Origin: Streptosporangium sp. NBC_01495
GTDB taxonomy: Bacteria; Actinomycetota; Actinomycetes; Streptosporangiales; Streptosporangiaceae
Direction of reading: 5' to 3'
Length of the DNA stretch: 64,000 nucleotides
Assembly (NCBI RefSeq): GCF_036250735.1
Contig: NZ_CP109430.1
Location: 10,602,001 to 10,666,000 of the forward strand
Made by a program: the position numbers and the translations under genes. Shown here piece after piece: positions 16,487 to 24,759 of this stretch. The notes beneath the pieces are model-generated. The model worked only from the letters and a program-made list of their open reading frames with translations, had not been told where the DNA came from and did not search any database. Each line of letters opens with the position of its first letter. Position 1 is the first letter of the stretch.

Positions 16487-17408
16487 GTGGGTGTTTGAGA
16501 GGTGATCGTTGGGCTGTTTTGCCAGGTGGGTATGGGTAAGGCGTGACACGAGAACGGTTTTTACCCCTCTGACCTGACCGATGAGCAGTGGGTGCTGATC
16601 GAGCCGCTGCTGCCCGCCCCGCACTGGGACGGCCGCCCGGACAAGCATCCACGGCGTGAGGTCGTGGACGCGATCATGTACGTGGTGCGTACCGGCTGTT
16701 CCTGGCGGCAACTACCGGCCGACTTCCCGCCCTGGCAGACCGTCTACTGGCACTTCGTCCGCTGGGAAGACCAAGGGGTGACCCAGCAAATCGTGGATGT
16801 GCTGCGTCGGCGGGTCCGCAAGGAGGCCGGCCGCGAGGCCGAGCCGTCGGCCGCGGTGATGGACTCCCAAAGCGTCAAGGGCGCCGACACCGTGGGCCGT
16901 GACAGTCGCGGCTACGACGCGAACAAGAAAATCAACGGCCGCAAACGGTTCGTGATCACCGACACGCTCGGGCTACTTCTGATGGTGATGGTCCGCCCGG
17001 CCGGGGTGCAGGATCGCGCCGGGGCCACCACCATGCTGCTGGGGCTGTATCTGAGTGGTGGCTGCCGGGTGGTGTTCGCCGATCAGGGCTTTGCCGGGCG
17101 GCTGGTGGCCTGGGCACGGCAGGTGCTGGGCATCATCGTGTACATCGTGGGCAAGCCTCCCGGCCAGCGGGGTTTTCAAGTGCATCCCCGGCGGTGGGTG
17201 GTGGAGAGGGCACTGGCCTGGCTGATGGCCTATCGGCGATTGGCCCGCGACTACGAGCGTCGGCCCTCGACCAGCGAGGCGATGATCCGCTGGGCCGTGA
17301 TCAACATGCTGGCGCGGCGCATCACCCGGGGTCATCCCGCACAGCGACCCGGACCCCGCCCACTCAAACGAGCCCGCCGAACCAAATGATCACTACTCAA
17401 ACACCCAC
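16487..17408 (+). mobile_element. IS5-family insertion sequence, 922 bp, with TTA target duplication
   Basis: The element has terminal inverted repeats starting GTGGGTGTTTGAG at both ends. The match continues imperfectly to about 24 bp (left ...AGGTGATCGTT, right ...TAGTGATCATT). It is flanked on both sides by TTA (16484-16486 and 17409-17411), the short T-N-A duplication typical of this family. A single DDE transposase gene fills it. The right TTA is the complement of the TAA stop of the adjacent serine hydrolase gene. Confidence 0.92.
16592..17389 (+). CDS. IS5-family DDE transposase, N-terminus possibly frameshifted
   Basis: A DDE transposase of about 265 residues plus ~15 upstream codons. 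Catalytic residues appear in AAVMDSQSVKGAD (first Asp), VVFADQGFAG (second Asp) and RRWVVERALAWLMAYRRLAR (Glu with the Y-R-K/R signature). The conserved N-terminus YPSDLTDEQW is in frame from 16562 but has no start codon after the TGA at 16544. A GTG at 16543 reads TRERF in another frame and meets it at a TTTTT run (16558-16562). One T fewer would join them as in intact relatives. Either programmed -1 slippage or a 1-bp insertion is present. Confidence 0.9.
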   Translation: MLIEPLLPAPHWDGRPDKHPRREVVDAIMYVVRTGCSWRQLPADFPPWQTVYWHFVRWEDQGVTQQIVDVLRRRVRKEAGREAEPSAAVMDSQSVKGADTVGRDSRGYDANKKINGRKRFVITDTLGLLLMVMVRPAGVQDRAGATTMLLGLYLSGGCRVVFADQGFAGRLVAWARQVLGIIVYIVGKPPGQRGFQVHPRRWVVERALAWLMAYRRLARDYERRPSTSEAMIRWAVINMLARRITRGHPAQRPGPRPLKRARRTK

Positions 17409-18563
17409 TTAGGGCTCGGCTGGGCAGAACTCCGCCGCGAGCACGTCGTTGAAGACGCTCAAGCCGCTCCAGTCACCGTTGACCTGGCTGGTGACCATGT
17501 GCTTGCCGTCACGGGACCCCATGGCGTACGCCCACGAACCGTAGGTCGCGCCGGCGTTGCCCCAGACCGTGACGCCGCATGACAGCTTCTGCGAGAAGAC
17601 GCCGAGGCCGTACCGGGTGTCGGGAATCCAGTTCTGGGTCGCGACGGTGGTGAACATCTCCCGCTGCTGGGCGGGCGGCAGCAGGCGTCCGCCCAGCAGC
17701 GCGCCGAAGAACCGGTTGAGATCGGAGGTGGTCGAGACGATACCGCCGGCCGCCCAGGCGAAGGACTGGTTCATCTCGGTCGCGTCGTAGATCTTGGGGT
17801 TGGCGTCGGGGGAGAACAGCGTGGAGTAGTGCACGGGGTGCGACCCGCGGATCTTCGCCTCGCGGCCCGGGAGGTATGTCCCGGTCAACCCCAGCGGACG
17901 GAAGATCTGCCGGGTGAGCTCCTCGCTGTACGTCCTGCCCGTGGCCTTTTCGACGATCATCGCGGCCAGGACGTAGTTGGTGTTGGAGTAACCGAAGCCC
18001 TTGCCCGGCTCGAAGTAGGGCGGGTTGGCCAGGGCGACCTTCACCAGTTGCTCGGGGGTGTAGGTGTCGTAGCGGTGCTCGAACCATGCGGCTCCCTGTC
18101 CTGTGGCGAAGAACTCCTTGTCATTGCCGTAGTTGAAGATCCCGCTGGTGTGGTTGAGCAACTGCCGGACGGTGACCTCACGGCCGTCGTAGCCGTTGCC
18201 CTTGACCAGGCCGGGCAGCCACTTGTCCACCGTGTCGTCGAGGCCCAGCTTGTGTTCGGCCGCCAGTTTCAGGACCACGGTGGCCGTGAACGCCTTGGTG
18301 GCGCTCCCGATGCGGAACCGCTCGTGTTGCCGGCGCTCGCGGCCGGTGTTGGTGTCGGCCACGCCCGCCGAGCCGAACCACTCGCCGCCGCCATCGCGAA
18401 TCTCGGCGACGATGCCGGGAGTACCGCCGGCCACGGCGTGATCAAGAGCACGCTGCACCTCGGCATGACCGGGAGCAGACACCGCCGCCGCGGCAGGGGC
18501 CGCCATTGCGGCCCCTGCCGCGGCGATGAGCAGCCCTGCCGTAGCGGGGAGGGACTTGGTCAT
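17409..18563 (-). CDS. Secreted serine hydrolase, class C beta-lactamase/DD-carboxypeptidase fold
   Basis: A 384-residue exported protein with a Sec-type signal peptide (KSLPATAGLLIAAAGAAMAA, cleavage near ASA/AAA around residue 27). The catalytic SxxK motif is IGSATKAFTA, the YxN motif is FGYSNTNYVL, and the third element lies around WGNAGATYGS. Such proteins act as D-alanyl-D-alanine carboxypeptidases, esterases or beta-lactamases; substrate is not predictable. Its TAA stop is formed by the TTA target duplication of the neighbouring insertion sequence, so the gene survived the insertion. Its promoter lies in the AT-rich region before the divergent regulator at 18827. Confidence 0.88.
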   Translation of the reverse strand: MTKSLPATAGLLIAAAGAAMAAPAAAAVSAPGHAEVQRALDHAVAGGTPGIVAEIRDGGGEWFGSAGVADTNTGRERRQHERFRIGSATKAFTATVVLKLAAEHKLGLDDTVDKWLPGLVKGNGYDGREVTVRQLLNHTSGIFNYGNDKEFFATGQGAAWFEHRYDTYTPEQLVKVALANPPYFEPGKGFGYSNTNYVLAAMIVEKATGRTYSEELTRQIFRPLGLTGTYLPGREAKIRGSHPVHYSTLFSPDANPKIYDATEMNQSFAWAAGGIVSTTSDLNRFFGALLGGRLLPPAQQREMFTTVATQNWIPDTRYGLGVFSQKLSCGVTVWGNAGATYGSWAYAMGSRDGKHMVTSQVNGDWSGLSVFNDVLAAEFCPAEP

Positions 18564-18717
18564 GTCGATTCCTTTCAGGCGAGGACATCAGCGCGACACC
18601 GACTGTCTCACTCGCGATAGTGCTTGTTCGGTATATGGAAAAAGCTAATTTGCGTTCACAAAAATGTCAAATCTAATCTCAGATTTTTTCTATTTATGCA
18701 GGTAATCGCGATGAGAT

Positions 18718-18788
18718 TTGCAATGACTCTGTGATCGAACGCAATATGGGTCATCGCTTCTTGCAATGATGTGTTCGCGAACGCAATA
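18718..18788. promoter_or_regulatory. Direct-repeat operator candidate
   Basis: Two similar units lie at 18718-18746 and 18761-18788. Each starts TTGCAATGA and ends CGAACGCAATA. The second contains the palindrome GTTCGCGAAC. They sit 38 bp before the regulator ATG in the divergent region between the regulator and the serine hydrolase. The 42-43 bp offset is about four helical turns, which suits cooperative binding of a dimeric regulator. Confidence 0.5.
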
Positions 18789-18826
18789 CTGTCCATCCGC
18801 CCCGCGGACGCGTCAAGCGAACTGGG

Positions 18827-19612
18827 ATGACAGAGCAACAGGGGGGCGAACACCCGATGCCGGGAGGCAGACTGACCTACCAGGACCGCCGGCGCATTGC
18901 CGAGGGGCTGGCCGAAGGACTCACCTACACCGAGATCGCCATGCGCCTGGACCGGCCGATCTCGACCATCAGCCGGGAGGTGATCCGCAATGGTGGAGCC
19001 GGCGGCTACCAGGCCGACCGGGCACACCAGGCGACCGAAGGTCGTGCTCGCCGGCGCAAGCCGACCCCGGCCCCGGCGCCACCGGCCGCCACCGACGCAC
19101 ACGGGCGCGACCCCGAGGCGGTCCACGAACTGGAGGAACAGTTCACCGCGATGATGATCGGGACGGGGCTACCGCGCATGACCGCCCGGGTGCTCACCTG
19201 CCTGTACCTCACCGACAGCGGCAGCCTTACCGCCGCCGAGCTCGTCCAGCGCCTCCAGGTCAGCCCCGCCTCCATCTCCAAGGCCATCGGCGAACTCGAG
19301 CAGCAGGAACTGATCCGGCGGGAACGCGACCCCCGCCGGCGGCGCGACCGGTACGTCGTCGACGACGACGCCTGGTTCCGCGGCTGGCTGGCCAGCGCCA
19401 GACAGAACGCCATGCTGGCGGATTTCGCCCGCCAGGGAGCCCGGACCCTCGGCGCCACCACACCCGCCGGCACCCGGCTGCGGGACGTGGGCGAGTTCTT
19501 CGAGCACGTCGGTCACCACATGATCCAGGCGGCCGAGCAGTGGCGGCAGGCTCATGCCGCGAGGCGAACGACAGACGGTTGGTACGGCGAAGCGAGGCAC
19601 AGGAAGCCTTAG
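18827..19612 (+). CDS. Two-HTH regulator: IS30-type HTH plus GbsR/MarR domain
   Basis: A 261-residue regulator with two DNA-binding modules. Residues ~14-60 form an HTH_38/IS30-like domain (LTYQDRRRIAEGLAEGLTYT, then EIAMRLDRPISTISREV). After a Pro/Ala-rich linker (PTPAPAPPAATD), residues ~95-250 form a GbsR-type MarR winged helix (LPRMTARVLTCLYLTDSGSL, then LQVSPASISKAIGELEQQEL and a basic wing RERDPRRRRDRY). GbsR/MarR proteins usually repress a neighbouring transporter or enzyme in response to a small ligand. The upstream direct repeats and the divergent serine hydrolase are the likely targets. Confidence 0.85.
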   Translation: MTEQQGGEHPMPGGRLTYQDRRRIAEGLAEGLTYTEIAMRLDRPISTISREVIRNGGAGGYQADRAHQATEGRARRRKPTPAPAPPAATDAHGRDPEAVHELEEQFTAMMIGTGLPRMTARVLTCLYLTDSGSLTAAELVQRLQVSPASISKAIGELEQQELIRRERDPRRRRDRYVVDDDAWFRGWLASARQNAMLADFARQGARTLGATTPAGTRLRDVGEFFEHVGHHMIQAAEQWRQAHAARRTTDGWYGEARHRKP

Positions 19613-19830
19613 GAGACTTCCTGTGCGCGAACCCGACTCACCAACGCGCCCTCAACGCCGACGACACGAGGCCGGAGGCGGTGTGCAGCGAGCGTCGGCT
19701 AGGACAACACCAATCGGTTGGTGCTCCAGTGCCGGGATTGGTACTGGTGGAGTCGCGTATTCAACTGTTGCGAGTTGTCGTTCCCTAGGTCCTGCTGGTG
19801 ACGTTCCGTGTTTCTCGGCGGCGTAGCGGT

Positions 19831-20253
19831 TCAGCTGTGGAACCCACGGAAGACGCCGTCCGCATCGGCGTTCTCGGCGAACTCGCCGAAGTCCATGTTG
19901 CCGATGGAGAGGTTGGCGTGAATCGAGGGGAGCTCGGAGGAGATGACGCGCATCTCCCATTCGGCGCTCAGCTCGATGACCAGGAACGGCATCTCCTGCG
20001 AATCGATGGTGACCTTGTCGGCGATGACGAAGAGCGGGTCCTTGTAGCCGTCCGGGAGCAGGGCGAGGAGCTGCTGCGAGGTGAGGCTTTGATAGGCATG
20101 GTCCTCGACGACCTTCACCTGGTCCGAGAACTCCTTTGCCCAGCCGTCCTCGTCGATGCCGCCGAGCGAGTCGCGTACGGCCTGCCAGCGTTCCTGGTCA
20201 GAGAAGTCGGTACGCACCACGAGCAGAGCGTCGGCTTTGGGTAACATGTCCAT
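19831..20253 (-). CDS. DUF6924-like small protein
   Basis: A 140-residue cytoplasmic protein whose beginning (ADALLVVRTDFSDQERWQAV) and middle (PLFVIADKVTIDSQEMPFLV) match the pattern of a widespread actinobacterial family of unknown function, DUF6924. It lacks catalytic motifs and signal peptide. I start at MDMLPKAD; the frame is open upstream without family similarity. Family members are often found beside contact-dependent or polymorphic-toxin loci, which are not seen here. It is alone between the two-HTH regulator and the membrane paralogs. Confidence 0.65.
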   Translation of the reverse strand: MDMLPKADALLVVRTDFSDQERWQAVRDSLGGIDEDGWAKEFSDQVKVVEDHAYQSLTSQQLLALLPDGYKDPLFVIADKVTIDSQEMPFLVIELSAEWEMRVISSELPSIHANLSIGNMDFGEFAENADADGVFRGFHS

Positions 20254-20456
20254 CGGACGATCTTCGAGGCAAAGTCGGTGGCTCCGCAAGCTCGCCAACG
20301 ACCGTATTGTCCGTAGCGGCACATTACTGGTGAGGTCGCTTATCCAACTGTCGCTAATTCTTCCCGGAGCTCTTTTCGGCGGTCACCACGTGTGACCCAG
20401 TGAGGAGTCGTCATGTCGTCCGCTGCGCGTGTCGAGATGTCGAGACCGATAGTCGA

Positions 20457-21029
20457 TTACCAGCCGTCCCACCCTCGGCAGCCCCACCAGGAACCCGTCA
20501 GATGCCTGAGCCCGTATTCGTAGTCGTCAGCACGCGGTTGACCGTGAGACGCCCACACGAAGCAGCGCGAGCCCCCGATTAGCCACTCGTTGATCTGTAG
20601 TTCGACGCCGGTAGGTTCGTTCTCCTCGGCGATAACGTGGCCGCATACCGGAAAGAGTCCTGTCCCCGCGCAGACGGGAAGGCCTTGCGTGCCGCCACGG
20701 AGGACATCCTGGGCGAAGCGCTCCATGCTGGACTGGGAGAGGGCGAAGCGCGTTTTGAAGGGCAGGTCGGCGTCGACGGCAGCCCACAGCACCAAGACGA
20801 TCAGGGGTAAGGGGAGCCAGCCGAGGATTCGGCGCCATACTGCGGTGGCGTCGTGTATCAACGCCACGATGAGGCGGACAGCCCAGTACAACACCAGCGG
20901 AACCAGAGCGAAGATTACTACCACGCCTGATTCGGCATAGCTGAAGGGGACGCTCACCCACCAGGCAATGACGAGGGTGGTGATCACGGCAGCAGCGTGG
21001 TAGCCCCATCCTGGTGGCTTGTTGATCAC
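20457..21029 (-). CDS. Membrane protein, paralog of the upstream gene
   Basis: A 190-residue protein with three hydrophobic segments near residues 10-30, 33-58 and 70-88, followed by a ~100-residue extracytoplasmic domain containing four to five Cys (VCAGTGLFPVCGHV, SRCFVW, WWGCRGW). It begins MINKPPGW like its neighbour's MITKPPGW, and the two share topology and the motif (Q/K)(S/P)SMExFA. The GTG start lies 9 bp after the upstream stop. Function is unknown; it may be an immunity-like or envelope protein. Confidence 0.6.
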   Translation of the reverse strand: MINKPPGWGYHAAAVITTLVIAWWVSVPFSYAESGVVVIFALVPLVLYWAVRLIVALIHDATAVWRRILGWLPLPLIVLVLWAAVDADLPFKTRFALSQSSMERFAQDVLRGGTQGLPVCAGTGLFPVCGHVIAEENEPTGVELQINEWLIGGSRCFVWASHGQPRADDYEYGLRHLTGSWWGCRGWDGW

Positions 21030-21038
21030 GGCGTCACC

Positions 21039-21599
21039 CTAGCGCTGGGTCGGCCGTGATCTCCAGGGGTGTACCTGCTCCATGGTCTCCTCGGGTCGGC
21101 CTTTGGGTAACCAGACGAAGCCGGTATTGCTATGAATAGCCCATTCCTCGGTGCTGAGGGCGGCGCTGCCGGGAAGCACCTCGGCTTCTATGGTCGAATA
21201 GGGAGATGCCCAGCACACCCGGTACAGGCCTAGCCATCGGCAGGAGGCATCGATGGTTGTCTCCTCCGTCACCGTCTTGGCGAACGCCTCCATGCTCGGT
21301 TTGGAGATCGTGAACCGCACCCAGAATGGGGCGTCGACAACGATTGTGGCTAAAACTACCGCGAGGACGATCCAGGGGAGAAACCAGCGTCGTAAGCGGT
21401 CGGAGACCACATCTGCGTCCTTGCGTCCGGCCAGGATGATGCGAACGAGCCAGACCAAGGCCAGTGGGATTACCACGAAGACGGCGAACAGGAACATCTC
21501 GATGGTGTACCTATAAGGAGCGCTGGCCCAGTACAGAAGTACGAGCCCTACGGCTGAGACCGCGGTCAGAAACGGCCATCCAGGCGGCTTGGTGATCAC
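21039..21599 (-). CDS. Membrane protein, first of a tandem paralog pair
   Basis: A 186-residue protein with N-terminal hydrophobic segments (FLTAVSAVGLVLLYWASAPY, FLFAVFVVIPLALVWLVRII, LPWIVLAVVLATIVVD) and an outer C-terminal domain with two Cys (DASCRWLGLYRVCWAS). It starts with a GTG in the context CTAGGGTGACGCCGTG. The same leader sequence precedes its downstream copy, so gene and initiation region were duplicated together. It is transcribed ahead of the paralog at 21029, probably as a two-gene operon. No function is recognised. Confidence 0.6.
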   Translation of the reverse strand: MITKPPGWPFLTAVSAVGLVLLYWASAPYRYTIEMFLFAVFVVIPLALVWLVRIILAGRKDADVVSDRLRRWFLPWIVLAVVLATIVVDAPFWVRFTISKPSMEAFAKTVTEETTIDASCRWLGLYRVCWASPYSTIEAEVLPGSAALSTEEWAIHSNTGFVWLPKGRPEETMEQVHPWRSRPTQR

Positions 21600-21637
21600 G
21601 GCGTCACCCTAGCGATCACACCTGCGCTCCCGACAGG

Positions 21638-21730
21638 TCAGCTTCGCCGGAGGTTGTCCGGCTTCATGGGCGTCCCGCGCCGGGACGGGAAGACCAGGCC
21701 GTGTTTCTCCCCAGTGGTCCCAGTGGTCAG
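21638..21730 (-). pseudogene. Tyrosine integrase relic
   Basis: The minus-strand sequence HGLVFPSRRGTPMKPDNLRR followed by S and a stop matches the region shortly before the catalytic HxxR box of actinobacterial phage/plasmid tyrosine integrases (LVF..RxGTPM.P.N). Neither the catalytic Arg/His/Tyr boxes nor the N-terminus remain. It marks an old integrative element boundary or decayed prophage. Confidence 0.6.
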
Positions 21731-22229
21731 AGCGTTCGACGAACCGCTGCTTGCGATGCGCCCGGGGCGCTTCGACATCGGTCCAGAAGTGGAGACACGG
21801 CTTGGCGCTTCGCGGACCTCGATCACCCCGGAGTCGGTGCGGTGGTCATGCCCTGATCCCCGCCGGAGGTGCCCCCGCCTGTGGAACCCCAAGTGGCGCC
21901 CGCCTGCGTGACCGCCTTCCAATCCGTCATTCTAGTCTCGATATTCATCATGATTCCCATTAGTCGACCGGCTCGACGGTGTATGGCCTGATGCTTAAGG
22001 GCACTACGGAACGGCGTTTCCTGCGCTGCCCAAAAGGAAGAAGTGCGGCTCATGGCATCTTTATTGGGCGCCCCGATGAGAACCCCGCCCAAGGATCTTG
22101 ATTCACAAATCTTGACAATGGTTCACCGGCTCGGCAAGATCTCCAGTGCGGGCGATTTGCAGTCAAGTCGTGATTGCAGGATTCTGGACTAAGGTCTGCC
22201 TTTTCGGACACCACAGGGAGAATTTCTGT
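21731..22229. other. Intergenic, no gene seen
   Basis: Apart from the integrase relic at its left edge, this region shows no start with coding character on either strand. It is lower in GC towards 22100, consistent with the promoter of the PixA-like gene. A purine-rich CAGGGAG (22214-22220) is that gene's ribosome-binding site. Confidence 0.4.
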
Positions 22230-22733
22230 ATGTCGGAGTTCATTAACGTCCTCATCGCCATCGACGCGGAAACCATTCTCGGAAAGTATGGCAAGAACGC
22301 CGATCCGAACAGCCCCACGTCGATCCCCGACAGTAGCAGTTTGATCTACATGACGACCCGGCAGAACCAGCTCGGGAGTAGTCCGGGTAGCGAGTTGACG
22401 GTCAACGCCTCCCCCATGGACATCATCAGGTGGCGTGAGACGACACTGTCCCTGAACTCCGAGTACACCAGCATCCTCTACAGGTTCAACGCCCTGTCCG
22501 GACAGGGTCTGATCAGCACCCCCGTACCGAGGTCGGTGGTCCTCAACGAGCCGCAGCCGAACGGTCAGGACCCGTTGAATCCCACCACCCAGAAAATCAA
22601 CAGCTACTACTGGGAGTCCGAGGTCTTGGCCACGGGGACGGTCACCTACAACTTCAGTTTCATGATTATCAACCGCAAAGGTGAAAAGCAGGGTTACTAC
22701 TACTGGGACCCCTACATCAATATTCAGGATTGA
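22230..22733 (+). CDS. PixA/AidA-type inclusion body protein
   Basis: A 167-residue protein of the inclusion-body family (PixA of Xenorhabdus, AidA of Ralstonia). Recognisable parts are SEFINVLIAIDAETILGKYG, the SLIYMTTRQNQ segment, ELTVNASPMDIIRWRETTLS, and a C-terminal beta stretch (YYWESEVLATGTVTYNFSF) ending GYYYWDPYINI. Family members accumulate as soluble or crystalline cytoplasmic inclusions late in growth; biochemical role is unknown. I start at MSEFIN, 9 bp after CAGGGAG. Codon use is less GC-biased than in flanking genes, suggesting transfer. The downstream repeat protein may be a partner. Confidence 0.85.
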   Translation: MSEFINVLIAIDAETILGKYGKNADPNSPTSIPDSSSLIYMTTRQNQLGSSPGSELTVNASPMDIIRWRETTLSLNSEYTSILYRFNALSGQGLISTPVPRSVVLNEPQPNGQDPLNPTTQKINSYYWESEVLATGTVTYNFSFMIINRKGEKQGYYYWDPYINIQD

Positions 22734-23301
22734 CGGAGTCGATTCGCCGATCTGTGTCCGGTAATACTTCGCCGTTAGAAAATGAAACACGTTATCGCAT
22801 GCTGCTCGTCCGTCGGCACAGGGGCACGGCACAGCACACCTGCGTCGCCCTTCGGAGAGCCTGCTTGAGCCGTGTTCGGCGAGGATTTGCCCGCACGGTT
22901 TTGAGGGCCCGCCGCAGCAATGCGGCGGGCCTACCTGTGCTTGTCACGCGGAGCGGAGGCGCCCTTCACGCCGGCCTGGCACCGTTCGCACATCGCTCGG
23001 GAATCTCTCGCCTTTCCCATTCGAGGGAGCGGGTGCCGACGCGACCTACATCGATGTCATCCGCGCGATCTTCGAGGAGCACGGGGTGGACCTCGTGCTG
23101 AGGTGATCCTCTGTCGCCCGGATGTTCACCATCTCGCGGGCCGATCCGGGATCGCCGTCCAGAGGACAGGCGTCGAGGTTCGGTTGATTCGAGGTAGTCC
23201 GGATACCTCACCCGTCTCGCCGCCTGTCCTGCCCGGCCCGGTCCTCTCGCGGTGAGCGGATCGTCGGCCCGCGCCGTCCTCCACGAGAAGGAGTCGTGAC
23301 C
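22734..23301. other. Intergenic between PixA-like and repeat-protein genes
   Basis: No credible gene is seen over 568 bp. It contains a terminator-like hairpin at 22906-22931, and a GAGAAGGAG ribosome site at 23285-23293 for the next gene. The two flanking genes therefore probably have separate promoters. Confidence 0.45.
22906..22931 (+). terminator. Hairpin downstream of PixA-like gene
   Basis: An 11-bp perfect stem, GGCCCGCCGCA / TGCGGCGGGCC, with a GCAA tetraloop. There is no U-run, as is common for actinomycete terminators. It lies about 170 bp after the PixA-like stop. Confidence 0.6.
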
Positions 23302-24591
23302 ATGACCATGCTGACCTACACCGTCCTCACCGACCCGGAGCCCCTGGAGGCGTCGGCATCCGGGCGGTCCCCGTCCACGGGGACGGTGTACCTGCTCGTC
23401 ACCAACACCGGGCCGCAGACGGCGTACTGGTCCACGATCACGGTGGAGGTGCCCGTCGGCAACGGCGCCGGTGATCTCACCTCCGACTTCAGCACGATCA
23501 GTCCCAGGGGTGAGTACGGCACGCGGTCGGGCGCCCTGTCGCCGGTGAACGTCCAGCCGGGGTCAGGGGGTTCCAACTCCTTCCAGGTCACCGCCTCCGG
23601 CGGCAGAGCCTCTTTCGTCTCCGGTGACCACCTGGTGCTGACGTTGGAGAACGTCACCGTCACCGCTGCCGCCGGGCTGGCCGTGCTGAGGGTGACCGAG
23701 CACACCGGCAGAACCAGGACCGGGCGCCTGACCGACGGCTTCGCGGCGGTGGCGCTGGTGAAGACCGCTCCGAAGGAGATCCCGGCGCCGCGCGACTTCC
23801 GCCCGGACAACGCCATGGTGGACGCCGGAACAACGATCACGCTGAGCTGGGAGGGGTCCGACGACTTCGAGTACAGGATCCTGTTCCCGGGTGGGCAGGA
23901 GACCGTCCCCCAGGGGGCGCGCTCCTGGTCACCGGCCGCGGCCCCGAGTCGGGCCACCACCTACACCCTCGCCGCCGCGTCCCGCAGCACGCCCGGACGG
24001 GAGCACTTCCTCACCACGACCGTTCAGGTGCGCAATCCCGTCCTGGAAACCCTCACCGTCACCACCGGTGTCACCACCCCGTGGGTGCGAGGGGCGAACG
24101 GCGGTGACGGGACCATCACCTTCTCCCCGGGCGCGGTGAACGTGTGGAGCGCGTTCGGCTCCCAGGAACGAGGGGCGGTGTTCGCCGGAAAGGCCGACCT
24201 CGCCGGGGTGAACACCGAATGGGTGCAGGGGAGGAGCACCGATGACGGATGGATCAGTTTCCCCAAGGAGGGGGTGAACGTGCGCAATGGAAGCGGAGCG
24301 TGGGGAACCGTGTTCGCCGAGAAGGCCGACCTCACCGGGGTGAACACCCGCTGGGTGCAGGGAAGGAGCACCGAGGACGGATGGATCAGCTTCCCCAGGT
24401 TCGGGATCCAGGTATCCCGGGGCGGGACGGACAGTGCCAAGGACGGCGTCGTGTACACGGAGAACGTCTACGCGAACGACAGGGACGACAGCTCGTTCGT
24501 CAACCTCCACAACCAGGGGATAACCGTGTACTCGCCCAACGGGAGGAACCGGATCGGGAGCGTGACGGCCCGCATCGACGGGCAGCCGTGA
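23302..24591 (+). CDS. Repeat-containing protein of unknown function
   Basis: A 429-residue protein without signal peptide or membrane segment. The N-terminal ~150 residues are beta-rich (TYTVLTDPEPLEASASGRSP, VYLLVTNTGPQTAYWSTITV). Residues ~165-245 resemble an Ig-like domain (ITLSWEGSDDFEYRILFPGG, TTTYTLAAAS). The C-terminal part contains three ~45-residue repeats built on WV(Q/R)G...DGxIxFxxxGVNV and KADLxGVNTxWVQGRSTxDG. I start at the ATG 9 bp after GAAGGAG, not at the GTG in between. It may be a lectin-like or inclusion-associated partner of the PixA-type protein; this is inference. Confidence 0.6.
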   Translation: MTMLTYTVLTDPEPLEASASGRSPSTGTVYLLVTNTGPQTAYWSTITVEVPVGNGAGDLTSDFSTISPRGEYGTRSGALSPVNVQPGSGGSNSFQVTASGGRASFVSGDHLVLTLENVTVTAAAGLAVLRVTEHTGRTRTGRLTDGFAAVALVKTAPKEIPAPRDFRPDNAMVDAGTTITLSWEGSDDFEYRILFPGGQETVPQGARSWSPAAAPSRATTYTLAAASRSTPGREHFLTTTVQVRNPVLETLTVTTGVTTPWVRGANGGDGTITFSPGAVNVWSAFGSQERGAVFAGKADLAGVNTEWVQGRSTDDGWISFPKEGVNVRNGSGAWGTVFAEKADLTGVNTRWVQGRSTEDGWISFPRFGIQVSRGGTDSAKDGVVYTENVYANDRDDSSFVNLHNQGITVYSPNGRNRIGSVTARIDGQP

Positions 24592-24759
24592 GCGAGATGT
24601 GAGGCGCGGGCGCGCGGATCGCCGCACCCGGCGCCGAGGCCCGCGCGTCCGCACTCCGGGTGTTCCCGCGGTTCCCACGCGTCCGCGGTCACCTGAGCCG
24701 TTGAACTGCGTAAATGCCTGCTCCTACGTCCTGGGGGCCGACAGGGCGGGCAGCGGTTC

